A DNA stretch of 64,000 nt from Streptomyces sp. B21-083. GTDB taxonomy: Bacteria > Actinomycetota > Actinomycetes > Streptomycetales > Streptomycetaceae. Shown here in pieces: positions 1 through 7,926 of the stretch. Numbering within the stretch: position 1 is the first letter of the stretch; every line of letters begins with the position of its first letter. A program made the position numbers and the translations under genes. The stretch spans positions 1,984,001 to 2,048,000 of the forward strand of contig NZ_JARUND010000002.1 in the NCBI RefSeq assembly GCF_036898825.1, written 5' to 3'. The notes under the pieces are model-generated. The model searched no databases and was not told where the DNA came from. It saw only the letters and a program-made list of their open reading frames with translations.

Positions 1-1
1 C

Positions 2-229
2 CAGCCGCTGGCCGGCATCGTCTGCGGCGTCGGCTTCCTCGGCGACCGGCTGCGTACCGACACCGGGGCGCTCGCATGGGAGGCGGCGGGCCTCGCCGCG
101 GTGATCGTGGGAATCGTCCTGCTGGGCCTGCACCCGGCGATGCCGAGCGGCTGCGCACCGAGGACGATGGGCTTGGATGGCAGACATGAGCACTCACTTC
201 GCCGAGAGCACTCCCGCCGATCCGGCTGA
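2..229 (+). CDS. C-terminal end of a membrane transporter (EamA/DMT-like), truncated by window edge
   Basis: Only the last 75 codons are present, beginning with QPLAGIVCGVGFLGDRL and ending at TGA 227-229. The segment has one hydrophobic helix (AAGLAAVIVGIVLLGL) after a short polar loop. This matches the last helices of drug/metabolite-transporter (EamA) proteins, where a conserved P-x-x-A-x-x-x-G-x-x-x-L-GE/D segment precedes the final helix. Its last 53 bases overlap the start of the NUDIX gene. The family call rests on a short tail only and another polytopic family is possible. Confidence 0.5.
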   Translation, partial: QPLAGIVCGVGFLGDRLRTDTGALAWEAAGLAAVIVGIVLLGLHPAMPSGCAPRTMGLDGRHEHSLRREHSRRSG

Positions 230-818
230 TCCCGCTGGCCCCGCTCTTCCTGGTGATCCCGCTGGTCCGGCTGATCCCGCCGATCCTGCTGTTCCTGGTG
301 ATCCCGCTGACGAGATCCTCGACATCGTCGACGAGAACGACCAGGTCGTCGGCCGGTCCCCACGGGGCGAGGCGTACGCGCGCGGGCTGCGCCACCGCTG
401 CGTCTTCATCCAGGCCAGGGACGCCCACGGCCGCATCTTCGTCCATCGCCGCACCCCCACCAAGCTGGTCTTTCCCTCCCTGTACGACATGTTCGTCGGC
501 GGAGTCGTGGGCGCGGGCGAGTCGTACGACGCCGCCGCCCTGAGGGAGGCCGAGGAGGAACTCGGCGTCACGGGCCTGCCCCGCCCCGAGCCCGCCTTCA
601 GGTTCCTGTACGACAACGGCGCCGGCGGGAGCTGGTGGTCGGCGGTGTACGAGGTCCGCTGCGAGCTGCCCGTCCACCCCCAGGTGGAGGAGGTCGCCTG
701 GCACGCGTTCCTGCCCCAGGACGAGGTGGAGCGGCGGCTGGGCGAGTGGGAGTGGGTGCCGGACGGCCTGGAGGCGTACGAGCGCCTCCGTGCGTACCGC
801 TCGGCCGGCAACCCGTAA
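177..818 (+). CDS. NUDIX hydrolase
   Basis: A 213-residue NUDIX hydrolase, probably cytosolic, cleaving a nucleoside-diphosphate-linked or isopentenyl-type diphosphate substrate. The NUDIX box is clear at about residues 114-132 (GAGESYDAAALREAEEELG), giving the G-x5-E-x7-R-E-x2-E-E-x-G metal-binding loop. The layout (DEILDIVDENDQVVG entry, box, C-terminal W-x-PDGLE) is that of the IPP-isomerase-like NUDIX subgroup common in Streptomyces. The first 45 residues are a low-complexity PADPADPAGP repeat with no match to the fold. ATG 186 (MSTHFAES) is an equally possible start; no in-frame start lies after the repeat, so the repeat is translated either way. Substrate is not predictable. Confidence 0.88.
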   Translation: MADMSTHFAESTPADPADPAGPALPGDPAGPADPADPAVPGDPADEILDIVDENDQVVGRSPRGEAYARGLRHRCVFIQARDAHGRIFVHRRTPTKLVFPSLYDMFVGGVVGAGESYDAAALREAEEELGVTGLPRPEPAFRFLYDNGAGGSWWSAVYEVRCELPVHPQVEEVAWHAFLPQDEVERRLGEWEWVPDGLEAYERLRAYRSAGNP

Positions 819-829
819 AATTCCTGCAC

Positions 830-1222
830 GTGATCGATTTCGCACGGAACGTCCGCCTGTGGTTCGCCCCCCAGGAGATCGGCGACGAGGGCCGCACCCC
901 CGACTACCGCTTCTCCCTGGCCAACGAACGCACCTTCCTGGCCTGGCTGCGTACCGCGCTCGCGCTGATCGGCGGCGGGTTCGCCGTGGACCAGTTCCTG
1001 CCCGACCTGCGGTGGGGCTGGCGCGTGGGGCTGGCGCTCGCGCTGCTGGCGGCCGGGGTGCTGTGCTCACTGCGGGCCGTCAACCACTGGGTGCGGTGCG
1101 AGCGGGCGATGCGGCGGGGCGAGGATCTGCCGGTGTCCCGCTTCCCGGCGCTGCTGAGCCTCGCGGTCGCCGTGGTCGCGGTCGCCATGGTGGTCGTCGT
1201 GCTGGTCCGGGGGAACGGGTGA
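830..1222 (+). CDS. DUF202 (YidH-type) membrane protein, first of a pair
   Basis: A 130-residue inner-membrane protein of the DUF202/YidH family. It carries the family N-terminal motif NERTFLAWLRTALALIGGGFAVDQF, followed by two more hydrophobic helices (VGLALALLAAGVL and LLSLAVAVVAVAMVVVVLV), so about three membrane spans. GTG 830 is chosen because it immediately precedes the conserved FARNVRLWFAPQEIGDEG segment and lies 11 bases after the NUDIX stop. Its stop overlaps the start of the next DUF202 gene in a GTGA arrangement, implying translational coupling. The biochemical function of the family is not established. Confidence 0.85.
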   Translation: MIDFARNVRLWFAPQEIGDEGRTPDYRFSLANERTFLAWLRTALALIGGGFAVDQFLPDLRWGWRVGLALALLAAGVLCSLRAVNHWVRCERAMRRGEDLPVSRFPALLSLAVAVVAVAMVVVVLVRGNG

Positions 1223-1557
1223 GCGAGCCGGGCGGGCGCGGGGCCGGGGTGCGGGATCCCGGGCTGCAACCCGAGCGGACCCGGCTGGCGTGGCGGCGTA
1301 CGACGCTGTCGAGCACCGTCGCCGCCGTGCTGGCCGGGAAGAGCGCGCTGCACGGCGGCCCGTCGGCGGCCGGGATCACCGTCTGCGCGGCGTGCTGCGT
1401 GCTGTGGCTGTGGTTCCTGACCGTCGCCCACCGGCGTATCCGGACGCTCGCGACGACGGGCGACGAAGGTCCGCCGCGGCTCGCCGCCCGGCACGCCACC
1501 GCCGCCGCCCTGTGCACGGTCGCGCTGGCGCTGTGCGGAGCGGCGCTCGTCCTCTGA
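1219..1557 (+). CDS. DUF202 membrane protein, second of a pair
   Basis: A 112-residue membrane protein. The N-terminal LQPERTRLAWRRTTLSST resembles the DUF202 signature ER-T-x-LAW-R-T, followed by three hydrophobic stretches. The GTG start overlaps the TGA of the upstream paralogue by 4 bases (GTGA), so the two are very likely co-translated and may form a heteromeric membrane unit (inference). A hairpin right at the stop codon is a probable terminator. Confidence 0.82.
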   Translation: MSEPGGRGAGVRDPGLQPERTRLAWRRTTLSSTVAAVLAGKSALHGGPSAAGITVCAACCVLWLWFLTVAHRRIRTLATTGDEGPPRLAARHATAAALCTVALALCGAALVL

Positions 1558-1575
1558 CGGCCCCACGGGGGCCGT
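1557..1575 (+). terminator. Hairpin terminator after the DUF202 pair
   Basis: ACGGCCCC-ACG-GGGGCCGT forms a perfect 8-bp GC stem with a 3-base loop right at the DUF202 stop codon. It lies between the converging DUF202 operon and the oxidoreductase gene and could act in both directions. There is no U-tract, as is usual in Streptomyces. Confidence 0.55.
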
Positions 1576-1576
1576 G

Positions 1577-1622
1577 CAGGGGCGCGGGGAACTGCGCGAC
1601 CGGCCACGACGGCGCGGCACCC
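1577..1622. repeat. Intergenic repeat, class B copy 1
   Basis: Contains GGCGCGGGGAACTGCGCGA followed by a C-rich tail (CCGGCCACGACGGCGCGGCA). The same core recurs near 15452, 33817, 59782 and 59828, with a degenerate copy near 8775. Each copy sits in a 3' intergenic space. Confidence 0.75.
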
Positions 1623-1649
1623 GAATTACTCACCCAGCAAGCGGAGCGC

Positions 1650-2591
1650 CTACGCCCAGTCCACCGTCACCACGATCTTGCCCCTGGTACGGCCTTCCGC
1701 GTTCAGCCGGTGCGCCTCCGCCGCGCGTTCCAGGGGGAACGTGTCGGACACGTGCAGCGAGACGACATGCTGTTCGACCAGGTCGGCGAGGTGCGCGAGG
1801 TCCACGGCGTCGGGGCGGACGAAGTAGTACCGACCGCCGAAGCCGACGACGTCCGGGTCCGCGATCGACACCAGGCGTCCCCCGGGAGCCAGCAGCTCCA
1901 CGGAGTCCCTCAACGTGTCGCCGCCGACCGTGTCGAACACGGCGTCGACGCCGCGCGGCGCCAGTTTCCGCACCCGGTCGGCCATGCCCTCGCCGTAGGT
2001 CACCGGGTCGCCGCCCAGTTCGCGCACGAAGTCGTGGTTGTGCACGCTCGCCGTGCCGATGACATGCGCCGCGCCCAGGTGCCGGCGGGCCAGCTGGACG
2101 GCGACGGAGCCGACCCCGCCCGCCGCCGCGTGCACCAGGACGGTCTCGCCCGTGCGGACGCGGAGCGACTTGGCGAGCACCTGATAGGCGGTGAGCCCGA
2201 CCAGCGGCAGCCCGGCCGCCTCCTCGAAGGAGAGGTTGCGGGGCTTACGGGCGAGGGTGCGCACCGGGGCGGCGACGTACTCGGCGAAGGTGCCGCGCGA
2301 GAGGAAGTCCTCGCGTACGTAGCCGATGACCTCGTCACCCACGGCGAACTCGGAGACGGAGGGGCCCGGACGGACCACGACCCCCGCGACGTCCCAGCCC
2401 GGCGTCACCGGGAAGACGGTGTCCAGGAGGCCGTCGAGATAGCCCTCGCGACACTTCCAGTCCACCGGGTTGACCGATGCCGCCCGCACCTTGATCAGCA
2501 CGGAGTCGGGCCCGACCTTGGGTTCCGGGGCGTCCTGGGTGAACTCCAGGACGTCGGGACCGCCGTACCGGCTGTAGGTGATGGCCTTCAT
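1650..2591 (-). CDS. NADP-dependent quinone-oxidoreductase-like MDR protein
   Basis: A 313-residue medium-chain dehydrogenase/reductase of the zinc-independent quinone oxidoreductase group. It opens with MKAITYSRYGGPDVLEF, has the GroES-like N-terminal domain (PVDWKCREGYLDG), then a Rossmann domain with the nucleotide loop AAAGGVGSVAVQLARR at about residues 156-171. No zinc-binding cysteine set is visible. It probably reduces an enone or quinone with NADPH in the cytosol. A GGAGGACCAG ribosome site precedes the ATG at 2591. It is divergent from the His-rich protein gene, sharing a 160-bp intergenic region with a perfect palindrome. Confidence 0.88.
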   Translation of the reverse strand: MKAITYSRYGGPDVLEFTQDAPEPKVGPDSVLIKVRAASVNPVDWKCREGYLDGLLDTVFPVTPGWDVAGVVVRPGPSVSEFAVGDEVIGYVREDFLSRGTFAEYVAAPVRTLARKPRNLSFEEAAGLPLVGLTAYQVLAKSLRVRTGETVLVHAAAGGVGSVAVQLARRHLGAAHVIGTASVHNHDFVRELGGDPVTYGEGMADRVRKLAPRGVDAVFDTVGGDTLRDSVELLAPGGRLVSIADPDVVGFGGRYYFVRPDAVDLAHLADLVEQHVVSLHVSDTFPLERAAEAHRLNAEGRTRGKIVVTVDWA

Positions 2592-2662
2592 ATGTCTGGT
2601 CCTCCGGTTTCCTCATGCCCGACCCTCCGGGGTGCGCGCACGCCACGCAAGTCGAATGGCCG

Positions 2663-2676
2663 GATATGTACATATC
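2663..2676. promoter_or_regulatory. Perfect 14-bp palindrome, candidate operator
   Basis: GATATGTACATATC is fully self-complementary and A/T-rich against a GC-rich background. It lies 72 bp upstream of the oxidoreductase start and 76 bp upstream of the His-rich protein start, a position able to control both divergent genes. Its form resembles operators of small metal-sensing repressors (ArsR/SmtB type), but no such regulator is adjacent. Confidence 0.45.
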
Positions 2677-2751
2677 GCGTGGCAGCCTGTCCAACGGCAC
2701 CACCCGCACTTCCACCACTTCCGTACCCGCGATTGCCCGAAGGCGAGCATC

Positions 2752-3054
2752 ATGAGCACCTCCACACCTCATCAGGAACACCCGGCCCACGAGCACACCC
2801 ACGGCCCGGACTGCGGCCACACCGAGGTGCCGCACGGCGACCACGTCGACTACGCGCACGACGGTCATCTGCACCGCGCGCACAGCGGCCACTGGGACGA
2901 GTGCGAGCCCGGCGGCCACGTGGCGCACGAGACCCACGGCCACGTGCACGGGGACGGCTGCGGGCACCCCAGCGTCCTGCACGGCGGCCATGTCGACTAT
3001 CTGCACGACGGCCACCGGCACGCCGCGCACGACGGCCACTGGGACGACCACTGA
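2752..3054 (+). CDS. Histidine-rich putative metal-binding protein
   Basis: A 100-residue hydrophilic protein, very rich in His, Asp and Gly. It has two related modules, HGDHVDYAHDGHLHRAHSGH and HGGHVDYLHDGHRHAAHDGH, separated by a linker with CEPGG and GDGCGH. No signal peptide or membrane helix is seen, so it is probably a cytosolic metal buffer or chaperone for Zn, Ni or Co (inference from composition). ATG 2752 is the start giving the compact His-rich protein; the preceding sequence shows only a weak AAGGCGAG site. No metal transporter is adjacent. Confidence 0.72.
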   Translation: MSTSTPHQEHPAHEHTHGPDCGHTEVPHGDHVDYAHDGHLHRAHSGHWDECEPGGHVAHETHGHVHGDGCGHPSVLHGGHVDYLHDGHRHAAHDGHWDDH

Positions 3055-3159
3055 CCGTTTCCGGCCACCGGAACCGCTCCCCCGCCCTACCCGACCGGCA
3101 TCTTCTTCCGCACACTGGAAGCGAGACGCCGGTCACTTTTCGCTCACCCACTGGACGAC

Positions 3160-3177
3160 ATACCGACCGGTCGGCAT
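3160..3177. promoter_or_regulatory. Probable TetR operator upstream of the acyl-CoA block (copy 1)
   Basis: ATACCGACCGGTCGGCAT is an 18-bp near-perfect palindrome (one mismatched pair) with core CCGACCGGTCGG, 37 bp before the phosphotransferase start. The 12-mer ATACCGACCGGT occurs again on the minus strand at 8732-8743, upstream of the divergent SDR operon that ends with a TetR gene. That pairing makes the TetR protein at 5595-6209 its likely ligand. Confidence 0.65.
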
Positions 3178-3213
3178 CATGATGCAGGTCCTGTTCCCGT
3201 ACGCGTAGGAGCG

Positions 3214-4251
3214 ATGATGCCCCCGGACGACCTGCCAGGTCTCGATCTCGACCGGCTGCGCGGCCTGCTCGACGGCGAACGCCCCGGACTCGTGCAGGGC
3301 CCCCTGACCGGCCGGTTGATCGAGGGTGGCCGGTCGAACCTCACCTACGCGGTCACGGACGGCGCCACCCGGTGGGTCGTACGACGTCCTCCGCTGGGCC
3401 ATGTCCTGGCCACCGCGCACGACATGCGGCGCGAGCACCGGGTGATCAGCGCCCTGCATCCGACCTCCGTCCCGGTCCCGCGTCCCGTGCTGCTGTGCGA
3501 GGACGAGTCGGTGCTCGGATCCCCGTTCTACGTCATGGAGTTCGTGCCGGGCACGCCGTACCGTACGGCCGACCAACTCACCCCGATCGGCCCGGCGCGG
3601 ACCCGGGACGTGGTGCTGTCGCTGGTGGACACCCTCGTCGAGCTGCACGCGGTGGATCCCGTCGAGGTGGGCCTCGCGGACTTCGGCCGGCCCGAGGGCT
3701 TCCTCGACCGGCAACTGCGGCGCTGGGGCAAGCAGTTGGACGCCTCCCGCAACCGGGACCTGGCCGGCATCGACGAACTGCAGGCGGCGCTCGGCCGAGC
3801 GCTGCCCCAGTCCTCCGCACCGGCGATCGTGCACGGCGACTACCGGCTGGACAACGTCCTCATCGACACGGACGACAGGATCACGGCGATCCTCGACTGG
3901 GAGATGTCGACGCTCGGCGACCCGCTCACCGACCTGGGCCTGCTGGTGATGTACAGCATGCCGCTGGGCGCGCCCGACTCCCCCGTCTCCACGACCGCCG
4001 AGGCCGCCGGACACCCCTCCCCCGCCGAGCTGATCGAACGGTACGCGGCGCGCTCGGGGCGCGACGTCTCGTCGGTCGCCTGGTACACGGCGTTCGCCTG
4101 GTTCAAGCTGGCCGTGATCCTGGAGGGCATCCACTACCGCTACACGCTGGGCCAGACGGTCGGCGCGGGCTTCGACCGCATCGGGGACCTGGTCCCCGTG
4201 TTCATCGAGCACGGCCTGACCACACTTCACACAGGTCTCCAGGAAGGCTGA
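3214..4251 (+). CDS. Phosphotransferase family protein (ACAD10/11-type kinase fold)
   Basis: A 345-residue protein of the aminoglycoside-phosphotransferase (APH) fold. Kinase-like motifs are the nucleotide-binding region with ALHPTSVPVPRPVLLCEDE, the catalytic loop VHGDYRLDNVLID (about residues 206-218; Brenner-type H-G-D-x-x-x-x-N) and the metal-binding AILDWEMSTLGDPLTDLG. This subgroup is nearly always next to an acyl-CoA dehydrogenase and is the bacterial counterpart of the kinase domain of ACAD10/ACAD11, which phosphorylates 4-hydroxyacyl-CoA during hydroxy-fatty-acid catabolism. The next gene is such a dehydrogenase, starting 6 bases after this stop. ATG 3214 follows AGGAG. Confidence 0.85.
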   Translation: MMPPDDLPGLDLDRLRGLLDGERPGLVQGPLTGRLIEGGRSNLTYAVTDGATRWVVRRPPLGHVLATAHDMRREHRVISALHPTSVPVPRPVLLCEDESVLGSPFYVMEFVPGTPYRTADQLTPIGPARTRDVVLSLVDTLVELHAVDPVEVGLADFGRPEGFLDRQLRRWGKQLDASRNRDLAGIDELQAALGRALPQSSAPAIVHGDYRLDNVLIDTDDRITAILDWEMSTLGDPLTDLGLLVMYSMPLGAPDSPVSTTAEAAGHPSPAELIERYAARSGRDVSSVAWYTAFAWFKLAVILEGIHYRYTLGQTVGAGFDRIGDLVPVFIEHGLTTLHTGLQEG

Positions 4252-4257
4252 TCCGTC

Positions 4258-5472
4258 ATGGACTTCGCGTTCGACGCGCGCACCGAGGAACTGCGCGCCA
4301 AGCTCCTCGCCTTCATGGACGAGTACGTCTATCCGGCGGAGGCCGTCGCCGAGGAGCAGCGGGCCGCGCTGGCCTCGCCGTGGGACACCCCGGCCGTGGT
4401 CGAGGAGTTGAAGGCCGAGGCCCGTAGCCAGGGCCTGTGGAACCTCTTCCTGCCCGACACCCGGCACGGCGCCGGACTCACCAACCTCCAGTACGCCCCC
4501 CTCGCCGAAATCACCGGCCGTTCCCCGCAGTTGGCGCCGACCGCGCTGAACTGCGCGGCGCCGGACACCGGCAACATGGAGGTACTGGCGCAGTTCGGCG
4601 ACGAGCAGCAGAGGAAGCAGTGGCTGGAGCCGCTGCTGGCGGGCGAGATCCGCTCGGCGTTCGCGATGACCGAGCCCGAGGTGGCCTCGTCCGACGCGAC
4701 GAACATCGAGACGCGAATCCGGCAGGACGGCGCCGACTACGTCATCACCGGCCGCAAGTGGTACATCTCCGGGGCGATGAACCCCGACTGCCGGATCTTC
4801 ATCGTCATGGGCAAGACCGACCCGGACGGCGCCGACATCCGCCGCCAGCAGTCGATGATCCTGGTCCCCCGGGACACCCCGGGCGTCACGGTCAAGCGGG
4901 CGATGCAGGTGTTCGGCTACGAGGACCACTCCCATGGCGGCCACGCCGAGGTGGTCTTCGACGAGGCGCGGGTGCCGGCCGCGAACCTGATCGGCGAGGA
5001 GGGCAGCGGCTTCGCCATCGCGCAGGCGCGGCTCGGCCCCGGCCGTATCCACCACTGCATGCGGCTGATCGGGATGGCGGAGCGGGCCATCGAGCTGATG
5101 TGCCGCCGGGCCGTCTCCCGGACGGCCTTCGGCAAGGCACTGGCCCAGCAGGGAGTGGTCCACAACTGGATCGCGGACGCGCGGGTCACGGTGGAGCAGC
5201 TGCGGCTGCTGGTGCTGAAGACGGCCTGGATGATGGACACGGTGGGCAACAAGGGGGCGCACGCGGAGATCCAGGCGATCAAGATCGCGACGCCGCGTGC
5301 GGTGGTGGACATCATCGACAAGGCGATTCAGCTGCACGGCGCGGGCGGAGTCAGCCAGGACTTCCCGCTGGCGGAACTGTGGGCGAGCGCCCGAACCCTG
5401 AAACTGGCCGACGGCCCGGACGAGGTGCACCAGCGGTCACTGGCCCGACGTGAGCTGAAGCGGTACGTGTAG
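4258..5472 (+). CDS. Acyl-CoA dehydrogenase (ACAD11-like)
   Basis: A 404-residue flavin-dependent acyl-CoA dehydrogenase. Visible landmarks are the N-terminal helical domain, the FAD/substrate segment FAMTEPEVASSDATN, the middle beta domain (VITGRKWYISGAMNPDCRIFIVMGKTD) and the C-terminal helices with QLHGAGGVSQDFPLAELWASARTLKLADGPDEVH, characteristic of the ACAD10/11 group. It follows the phosphotransferase with a GGAAGG ribosome site in a 6-base gap, so the two form an operon and probably act in sequence: phosphorylation of hydroxyacyl-CoA, then elimination. The exact chain-length specificity cannot be read from sequence. Confidence 0.9.
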   Translation: MDFAFDARTEELRAKLLAFMDEYVYPAEAVAEEQRAALASPWDTPAVVEELKAEARSQGLWNLFLPDTRHGAGLTNLQYAPLAEITGRSPQLAPTALNCAAPDTGNMEVLAQFGDEQQRKQWLEPLLAGEIRSAFAMTEPEVASSDATNIETRIRQDGADYVITGRKWYISGAMNPDCRIFIVMGKTDPDGADIRRQQSMILVPRDTPGVTVKRAMQVFGYEDHSHGGHAEVVFDEARVPAANLIGEEGSGFAIAQARLGPGRIHHCMRLIGMAERAIELMCRRAVSRTAFGKALAQQGVVHNWIADARVTVEQLRLLVLKTAWMMDTVGNKGAHAEIQAIKIATPRAVVDIIDKAIQLHGAGGVSQDFPLAELWASARTLKLADGPDEVHQRSLARRELKRYV

Positions 5473-5484
5473 GGGCTGCCCATC

Positions 5485-5588
5485 CAGCCCGTCCGGCGAT
5501 TGAGGACAAGGCCCGTTCAGGGCCGGCGGGGGGTCTGGGGGCGCAGCCCCCAGGGATGGGACGGGTAGGGGCGGCGGGGGCGAGAAAA
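5485..5588. repeat. Intergenic repeat, class A copy 1
   Basis: Starts CAGCCCGTCCGGCGATTGAG, includes AAGGCCCGTTCAGGGCCGG and a strong hairpin, and ends GGGCGGCGGGGGCGAGAAAA. A second copy at 36517-36622 is nearly identical over its whole length. Here it lies between the convergent ACAD and TetR genes. Confidence 0.8.
5535..5553. terminator. Hairpin within class A repeat
   Basis: CTGGGGGC-GCA-GCCCCCAG is a perfect 8-bp stem with a 3-base loop, between the convergent acyl-CoA dehydrogenase and TetR genes. It probably serves as a bidirectional terminator carried by the repeat. Confidence 0.55.
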
Positions 5589-5594
5589 CCGCCC

Positions 5595-6209
5595 CTACGG
5601 CCGCAGCGCGCGCAACAGCAGGTCCGCCAACTGCTCCGCGACCTCCGTAGAGCTCAGAGGGCCCTCCGGGCTGTACCAGGTCGACAGGTGGTGGATGGAC
5701 CCGAAGTGGTAGTCGACCACCAGATCCGCCGAGGTCGCCCGCGAGAACACCCCCGTCTCCTGCCCCTCCTCGATCAGCGCCCGGAAGCGCTCGTGGTACC
5801 GGCGTCTCTCCGCCCGCACCTGCTTGTTCTTCTCCGGGCTCAGATGATGCATCGAGCGGAAGAAGATCATCGCGTCGTCGAGGTTCTCGATGGTCGTGAC
5901 CACGACGTCCGCCGCCGCCCGCCGCAACCGCTCCTCCACCGGCGCGTCCGCGTTCGCGAACGCGTCCAGCCGCTCCTGCTGAACGCGGAGCACGCGCGCG
6001 TACACCTCGTGCAGCAGGTCGTCCTTGGACCCGAAGTAGTGGTACAGCGCCCCCTTGGTGACACCGGCCGCCTCGACGATCTCCTGCACGGACGTGCGGT
6101 CGTACCCCTGTTCCGCGAAGAGCCGGGTGGCGGCGGCCAGCAGCCGCTGCGGGACGGGCGTACCGTCACCGTCCGTCGTCCTGGGCACTACCGCCACCAG
6201 CCTTCCCAT
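5595..6209 (-). CDS. TetR-family regulator of the acyl-CoA gene block
   Basis: About 204 residues with an N-terminal TetR helix-turn-helix: LFAEQGYDRTSVQEIVEAAG then VTKGALYHYFGSKDDLL. The C-terminal ligand domain has the long helices typical of acyl-CoA-responsive members (RSMHHLSPEKNKQVRAERRR). It is the last gene of the SDR/acyl-CoA synthetase/TetR unit, starting about 20 bases after the synthetase stop. Identical operator half-sites in front of this operon and the phosphotransferase/ACAD operon suggest that it represses both and is relieved by an acyl-CoA. ATG 6209 is used; an in-frame GTG lies at 6218 and neither has a strong ribosome site. Confidence 0.87.
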   Translation of the reverse strand: MGRLVAVVPRTTDGDGTPVPQRLLAAATRLFAEQGYDRTSVQEIVEAAGVTKGALYHYFGSKDDLLHEVYARVLRVQQERLDAFANADAPVEERLRRAAADVVVTTIENLDDAMIFFRSMHHLSPEKNKQVRAERRRYHERFRALIEEGQETGVFSRATSADLVVDYHFGSIHHLSTWYSPEGPLSSTEVAEQLADLLLRALRP

Positions 6210-6228
6210 ACGTTTCACCGAGAGTCGC

Positions 6229-7926
6229 CTACTGAGAGTCCCCGGACCGGGTACGCAGTTCCCGACGGAGGATCTTTCCGGTCGCCGTCTTCGGCAGCTC
6301 GGGCAGAATCTCCACCTGCCTCGGGTACTTGTAGGCGGCCAGTCTCTCCTTGCAGTACGCGGCGAGCGCGTCCGGGTCCCCCTCCGCGCCCGGCCGCAGG
6401 CTGATGTACGCCTTCACGGTCTCGCCCCGGTACCCGTCGGGTACCCCGACGACAGCCGCCTCACGTACCGCCGGATGGGTGTACAGGACGTCCTCGACCT
6501 CCCTCGGCCACACCTTGAAGCCGGACGCGTTGATCATGTCCTTCTTCCGGTCGACGACGTAGAGCCACCCCTCGGGGTCCATGAACCCGATGTCGCCGGT
6601 CCGCAGCTCCCCGCCGGGGAACGTGTCCGCGGTGGCCTCCGGGAGCCGCCAGTAGCCGGGGACGACCTGCGGCCCCCGTACGAGGATCTCGCCCTGCTGG
6701 CCGAAGGGAACCTCCGCGCCCTGGTCGTCGACGATGCGTACGACGGTGTCGGGGCCCGGCACGCCCACGGCGAGCGTCCCGGAGACCGGGTCGACGGGGG
6801 CCTCCAGGGCGGGCGGTACGGAGGCGCAGGGGGCGGTGCACTCGGTGAGGCCGTAGCCGTTGCGGATGTACGGGCCGAAGCCGGCCCGGAACTTCTCCAC
6901 GAGGGCGGGCGGCAGCGGGGCGCCGCCGGAGGAGATGTGCCGGAAGGAGGAGAAGTGGCCGGGGGTGACCGCCGGGTGTGCGGCCAGGGCCATGAAGGCC
7001 GTCGACGGGCCGACCGTGTAGTGCGGACGGTGCTCGGCGAACGCGTCCAGGACGACACCGGGCTCGAAGCGGTAGGCGAGGACGAGCGTGCCCGCGCTGT
7101 TCAGACTCGCGCCGAGCTGACAGACCATGCCGGTGATGTGGAACAGGGGCGCCATCGCGAAGTAGACGGGCGCCTCGGGCAGCGGAAGCCCGGTCCGCTG
7201 CCGTTCCGCGTTGTACATGATGTTGGCGTGGGTGTTGGTGGCCCCCTTGGGGGAGCCGCTGGTGCCGGAGGTGTAGCTGATCAGCGCGATGTCGGCGGGG
7301 CGCGGATCACGGTCGCCGGCGTCGGGCGCCTTGTGCCCGTACCGGGCGACGGCCGTCAGATCCTCGGCGTCCGCGGCCTGCGGCAGCCGCTCGAACGCGA
7401 GCACGCGCGCGTCGCCGCGGGTCTGGAAGTCCAGCTCGCAGCCGGTGAGCACGATCCGCACCGCAGAGTCCGCGGCCGTCTCCCGCAGGTACGACTCCCA
7501 GGCCCGGTCGGAGCAGATCAGCGCGGCCACGTCACCGTCCCGCAGGACGTGGGTGACCTCCCCGGCCTTGTACATCGGGTTGACGGGGACGACGGTCGCA
7601 CCCGCCTTCCAGGCCCCCAGCAGGGCGAGCACGAAGAGCGGCGAGTTCTGCAGCATGACGGCGACCCGGTCGCCGCGCTCCAGCCCCCGGGTGAGGAGAT
7701 ACCCGGACACGGAGTCGCTCAGCTCGTCGACCTCGCGGTGGCTGAGCCGACCGTCGAAGTAGGCGAGGAAGGTACGGTCCGGGAAGTCGGCGGCGGTCCG
7801 GCGGAGTGCGTGGACGAGTGAGTCGTCGGGGCTGACGGGCCCGCGCTGGACGTCGCTGAGAAGGCCCAGCCAGGGCTTCGCCCCGTACAGGGAGCCGGTG
7901 TCTGCTGCGCGCTCGGCGTCGGTCAT
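6229..7926 (-). CDS. Long-chain acyl-CoA synthetase (AMP-dependent ligase)
   Basis: A 565-residue ANL-superfamily enzyme that activates a carboxylic acid to its acyl-CoA with ATP. Motifs in order: the P-loop-like ISYTSGTSGSPKGATNTHAN, GYGLTECTAPCAS, the hinge region LRTGDIGFMDPEGWLYVVDRKKDMI, and the catalytic lysine near the end in LPKTATGKILRREL. Its ATG at 7926 overlaps the SDR stop by 4 bases (ATGA) with GGGAGG upstream, showing coupled translation. It supplies acyl-CoA substrate for the neighbouring dehydrogenases. Confidence 0.9.
   Translation of the reverse strand: MTDAERAADTGSLYGAKPWLGLLSDVQRGPVSPDDSLVHALRRTAADFPDRTFLAYFDGRLSHREVDELSDSVSGYLLTRGLERGDRVAVMLQNSPLFVLALLGAWKAGATVVPVNPMYKAGEVTHVLRDGDVAALICSDRAWESYLRETAADSAVRIVLTGCELDFQTRGDARVLAFERLPQAADAEDLTAVARYGHKAPDAGDRDPRPADIALISYTSGTSGSPKGATNTHANIMYNAERQRTGLPLPEAPVYFAMAPLFHITGMVCQLGASLNSAGTLVLAYRFEPGVVLDAFAEHRPHYTVGPSTAFMALAAHPAVTPGHFSSFRHISSGGAPLPPALVEKFRAGFGPYIRNGYGLTECTAPCASVPPALEAPVDPVSGTLAVGVPGPDTVVRIVDDQGAEVPFGQQGEILVRGPQVVPGYWRLPEATADTFPGGELRTGDIGFMDPEGWLYVVDRKKDMINASGFKVWPREVEDVLYTHPAVREAAVVGVPDGYRGETVKAYISLRPGAEGDPDALAAYCKERLAAYKYPRQVEILPELPKTATGKILRRELRTRSGDSQ

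Noticed and set aside
3133..5430. Long open frame on the minus strand opposite the phosphotransferase/ACAD genes (765 codons)
   Set aside because: Composition is Arg/Val/His-rich without domains, and it mirrors the coding strand of two well-supported genes. High third-position GC creates such frames.
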